64,000 nucleotides of DNA. Origin: Aureimonas fodinaquatilis. Its GTDB lineage: Bacteria > Pseudomonadota > Alphaproteobacteria > Rhizobiales > Rhizobiaceae. Below the pieces are notes generated by a model. That model did not search any database. It saw nothing but the letters and a program-made list of their open reading frames with translations, and was not told where the DNA came from. Each line of letters opens with the position of its first letter. Within the stretch, counting starts at the first letter, position 1. Both the position numbers and the translations under genes were made by a program. Of the stretch, positions 62,936 to 64,000 are shown piece by piece. The stretch is taken from positions 62,001 through 126,000 of the forward strand of contig NZ_VTWH01000004.1 in the NCBI RefSeq assembly GCF_008369445.1, given 5' to 3'.

Positions 62936-63361
62936 ATGACGCTGACACTTGAAATAGCTCGTAAAATCGTTGCTGCCGGCTTTGAACAGGCTGCAAAGTC
63001 TAACTTCAAGCCGTTGACCATTGCCGTTCTGGATGCTGGCGGCGCGCTGATTGCGCTGGAACGTCAGGATGGTTCTTCCAGAATGCGCCCGGAAATTGCA
63101 ATTGGTAAAGCCAATGGCGCAATTGCCATGGGTCTGGGTTCACGCGCATTGTTCAAGCGGGCGGAAGAACAACCCTATTTCATTCAGGCAATGAACGGCC
63201 TGGCCGGTGGTTCGCTGGTGCCGGTGCCGGGCGGGGTTCTCATCCGCCAGAACGGCCAGATCATCGGTGCGGTCGGTATTACGGGTGATACATCCGATAA
63301 TGACGAAGCTGCTGCCCTTGCTGGCATTGCGGCTGTTGGCCTGGTTGCAGACGCCGGCTAA
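62936..63361 (+). CDS. GlcG/HbpS-family protein
   Basis: A 141-residue protein of the GlcG/HbpS (DUF336) family: ARKIVAAGFEQAAKSNFKPL, VLDAGGALIALERQDGSSRM, RPEIAIGKANGAIAMGLGSR and LVPVPGGVLIRQNGQIIGAV. Members form octamers; some bind heme, others occur with glycolate or diol use genes. There is no signal peptide. AAAAAGG precedes the ATG. It sits between the Hsp70-like gene and an SDR gene; whether it works with the latter is unclear. Confidence 0.88.
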   Translation: MTLTLEIARKIVAAGFEQAAKSNFKPLTIAVLDAGGALIALERQDGSSRMRPEIAIGKANGAIAMGLGSRALFKRAEEQPYFIQAMNGLAGGSLVPVPGGVLIRQNGQIIGAVGITGDTSDNDEAAALAGIAAVGLVADAG

Positions 63362-63533
63362 TTGAACTCTAGCATATCTGGTTAAAGCAGAAATGTTTTA
63401 ACCGCCAGACAAGACGACAAAACAAGGAGTTAGACCATTTCGGGCGAATATTGCATCGCATGAAATGGTCTATCCAAAACTTGCCAAACACAGTACATAG
63501 TCGCCAAATCATTCTGGATGGAGATAAGTTGCA

Positions 63534-64000
63534 ATGGCAAGTTTGCAGGGCAAAACCGCATTGATTACGGCGGCCGCTCAAGGAATTGGGCGGTCCAGCG
63601 CGGAACTTTTCGCAAAAGCGGGTGCGCGCGTTATCGCAACCGATATCAATGAAGCCAAACTTGCTGAGCTTGCCGGAATTCCGGGTATCGAAACACGCGT
63701 TCTGAACGTGCTGGACAAACAGGCAATAGAAGCTGCCGTCGGCGAAATCGGCGCCGTGGATGTTCTGTTCAACTGTGCCGGCGTGGTTCATTCCGGTGAT
63801 GTGATGGCCTGCACGGATTCAGATCTGGATTTTGCCTTCAATCTCAATGTCCGGGCTCAAACCTATGCCATTCAGGCGGTTCTGCCGGGCATGCTGGAAC
63901 GCGGAGATGGCGCCATCATCAACATGGCGTCCGTGGCTTCAAGCGTTAAAGGCGTCCCAAATCGCTTTGCTTACAGCGTTACCAAAGCGGCGGTGATTGG
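63534..64000 (+). CDS. SDR oxidoreductase, DHRS6/BDH2-like (3' end beyond window)
   Basis: The first 155 residues of a short-chain dehydrogenase starting at the ATG at 63534. It has TAAAQGIGRSSAELFAKAGA (NAD site), ATDINEAKLAEL, the acidic residue choosing NAD, NCAGVV and the catalytic serine in NMASVASSVKGVPNRFAYS, ending just after the Y-x3-K motif. The ASVASSVKGV and TDINE elements closely resemble the DHRS6/BDH2 group (3-hydroxybutyrate dehydrogenase type 2, also 4-oxoproline reductase in animals) and bacterial 2-keto-3-deoxy-fuconate dehydrogenases. The gene is cut by the window edge. A 172-base gap upstream should hold its promoter. Confidence 0.88.
   Translation, partial: MASLQGKTALITAAAQGIGRSSAELFAKAGARVIATDINEAKLAELAGIPGIETRVLNVLDKQAIEAAVGEIGAVDVLFNCAGVVHSGDVMACTDSDLDFAFNLNVRAQTYAIQAVLPGMLERGDGAIINMASVASSVKGVPNRFAYSVTKAAVI

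Noticed and set aside
1-64000. tRNA or rRNA genes, CRISPR arrays, insertion sequences or prophage
   Set aside because: I looked through the intergenic regions, all shorter than ~230 bases, and found no cloverleaf, array, transposase or integrase.

Overview
This 64 kb window is chromosomal DNA of an alphaproteobacterium, most probably of the order Hyphomicrobiales (Rhizobiales). The evidence is combined gene content: phaA/phaB beside a divergent phaR, an mtgA-rpmF pair, ku genes flanking ligD, a treZ-malQ-treY trehalose cluster, and a transglutaminase/ATP-grasp/alpha-E cluster, all in densely coding, moderately GC-rich DNA. A formylglycine sulfatase hints at a marine or sulfated-substrate lifestyle, but that is inference. 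I see no tRNA or rRNA genes, CRISPR arrays, insertion sequences or phage genes. No stretch longer than about 230 bases lacks a gene.

Layout. Bases 1-6.9 kb hold hyuA-hyuB-iclR (minus strand), divergent from an FAD amine/amino-acid oxidase and an alpha/beta hydrolase, with a palindromic candidate operator between them. Bases 7.1-16 kb hold a secreted sulfatase, a MoxR/DUF58/DUF4381/VWA/VWA-TPR/BatD operon and a formylglycine-generating enzyme (FGE), followed by a convergent winged-helix/TPR regulator. Bases 17.8-22 kb hold a non-homologous end-joining module: ku, a PE-ligase-polymerase ligD, and a convergent second ku. Bases 22-31 kb are accessory: two small secreted proteins, a GntR regulator, a thioredoxin-like/2OG-Fe(II) oxygenase fusion, a GMC oxidoreductase with a divergent LysR gene, lrgA-lrgB, and small envelope proteins.

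Bases 31-39 kb are core metabolism: phaB, phaA, phaR, rpmF, mtgA, a polyprenyl synthase, a lytic transglycosylase, ispG and two tiny membrane proteins. Bases 39-45.5 kb hold an Lrp regulator divergent from a cysteine-desulfurase-like PLP enzyme and a persulfide-dioxygenase-like MBL hydrolase, then pyruvate carboxylase. Bases 45.6-52 kb are treY, malQ and treZ, overlapping by 4 bases, which convert alpha-glucans to trehalose. Bases 52-59.7 kb hold a zinc peptidase divergent from transglutaminase-DUF2126, ATP-grasp/alpha-E and a second transglutaminase. Bases 59.8-64 kb are lepA, an Hsp70-like protein, a GlcG/HbpS protein and a DHRS6-like dehydrogenase cut by the window edge.

The most interesting parts are (i) the sulfatase with its maturase FGE on either side of a complete MoxR/Bat envelope complex, (ii) the transglutaminase/ATP-grasp/alpha-E/zinc-peptidase locus, which looks like a peptide or protein ligation system of unknown product, (iii) the fusion of a cysteine-free thioredoxin-like domain to a 2OG-Fe(II) oxygenase, and (iv) several clean palindromes in divergent promoter regions.
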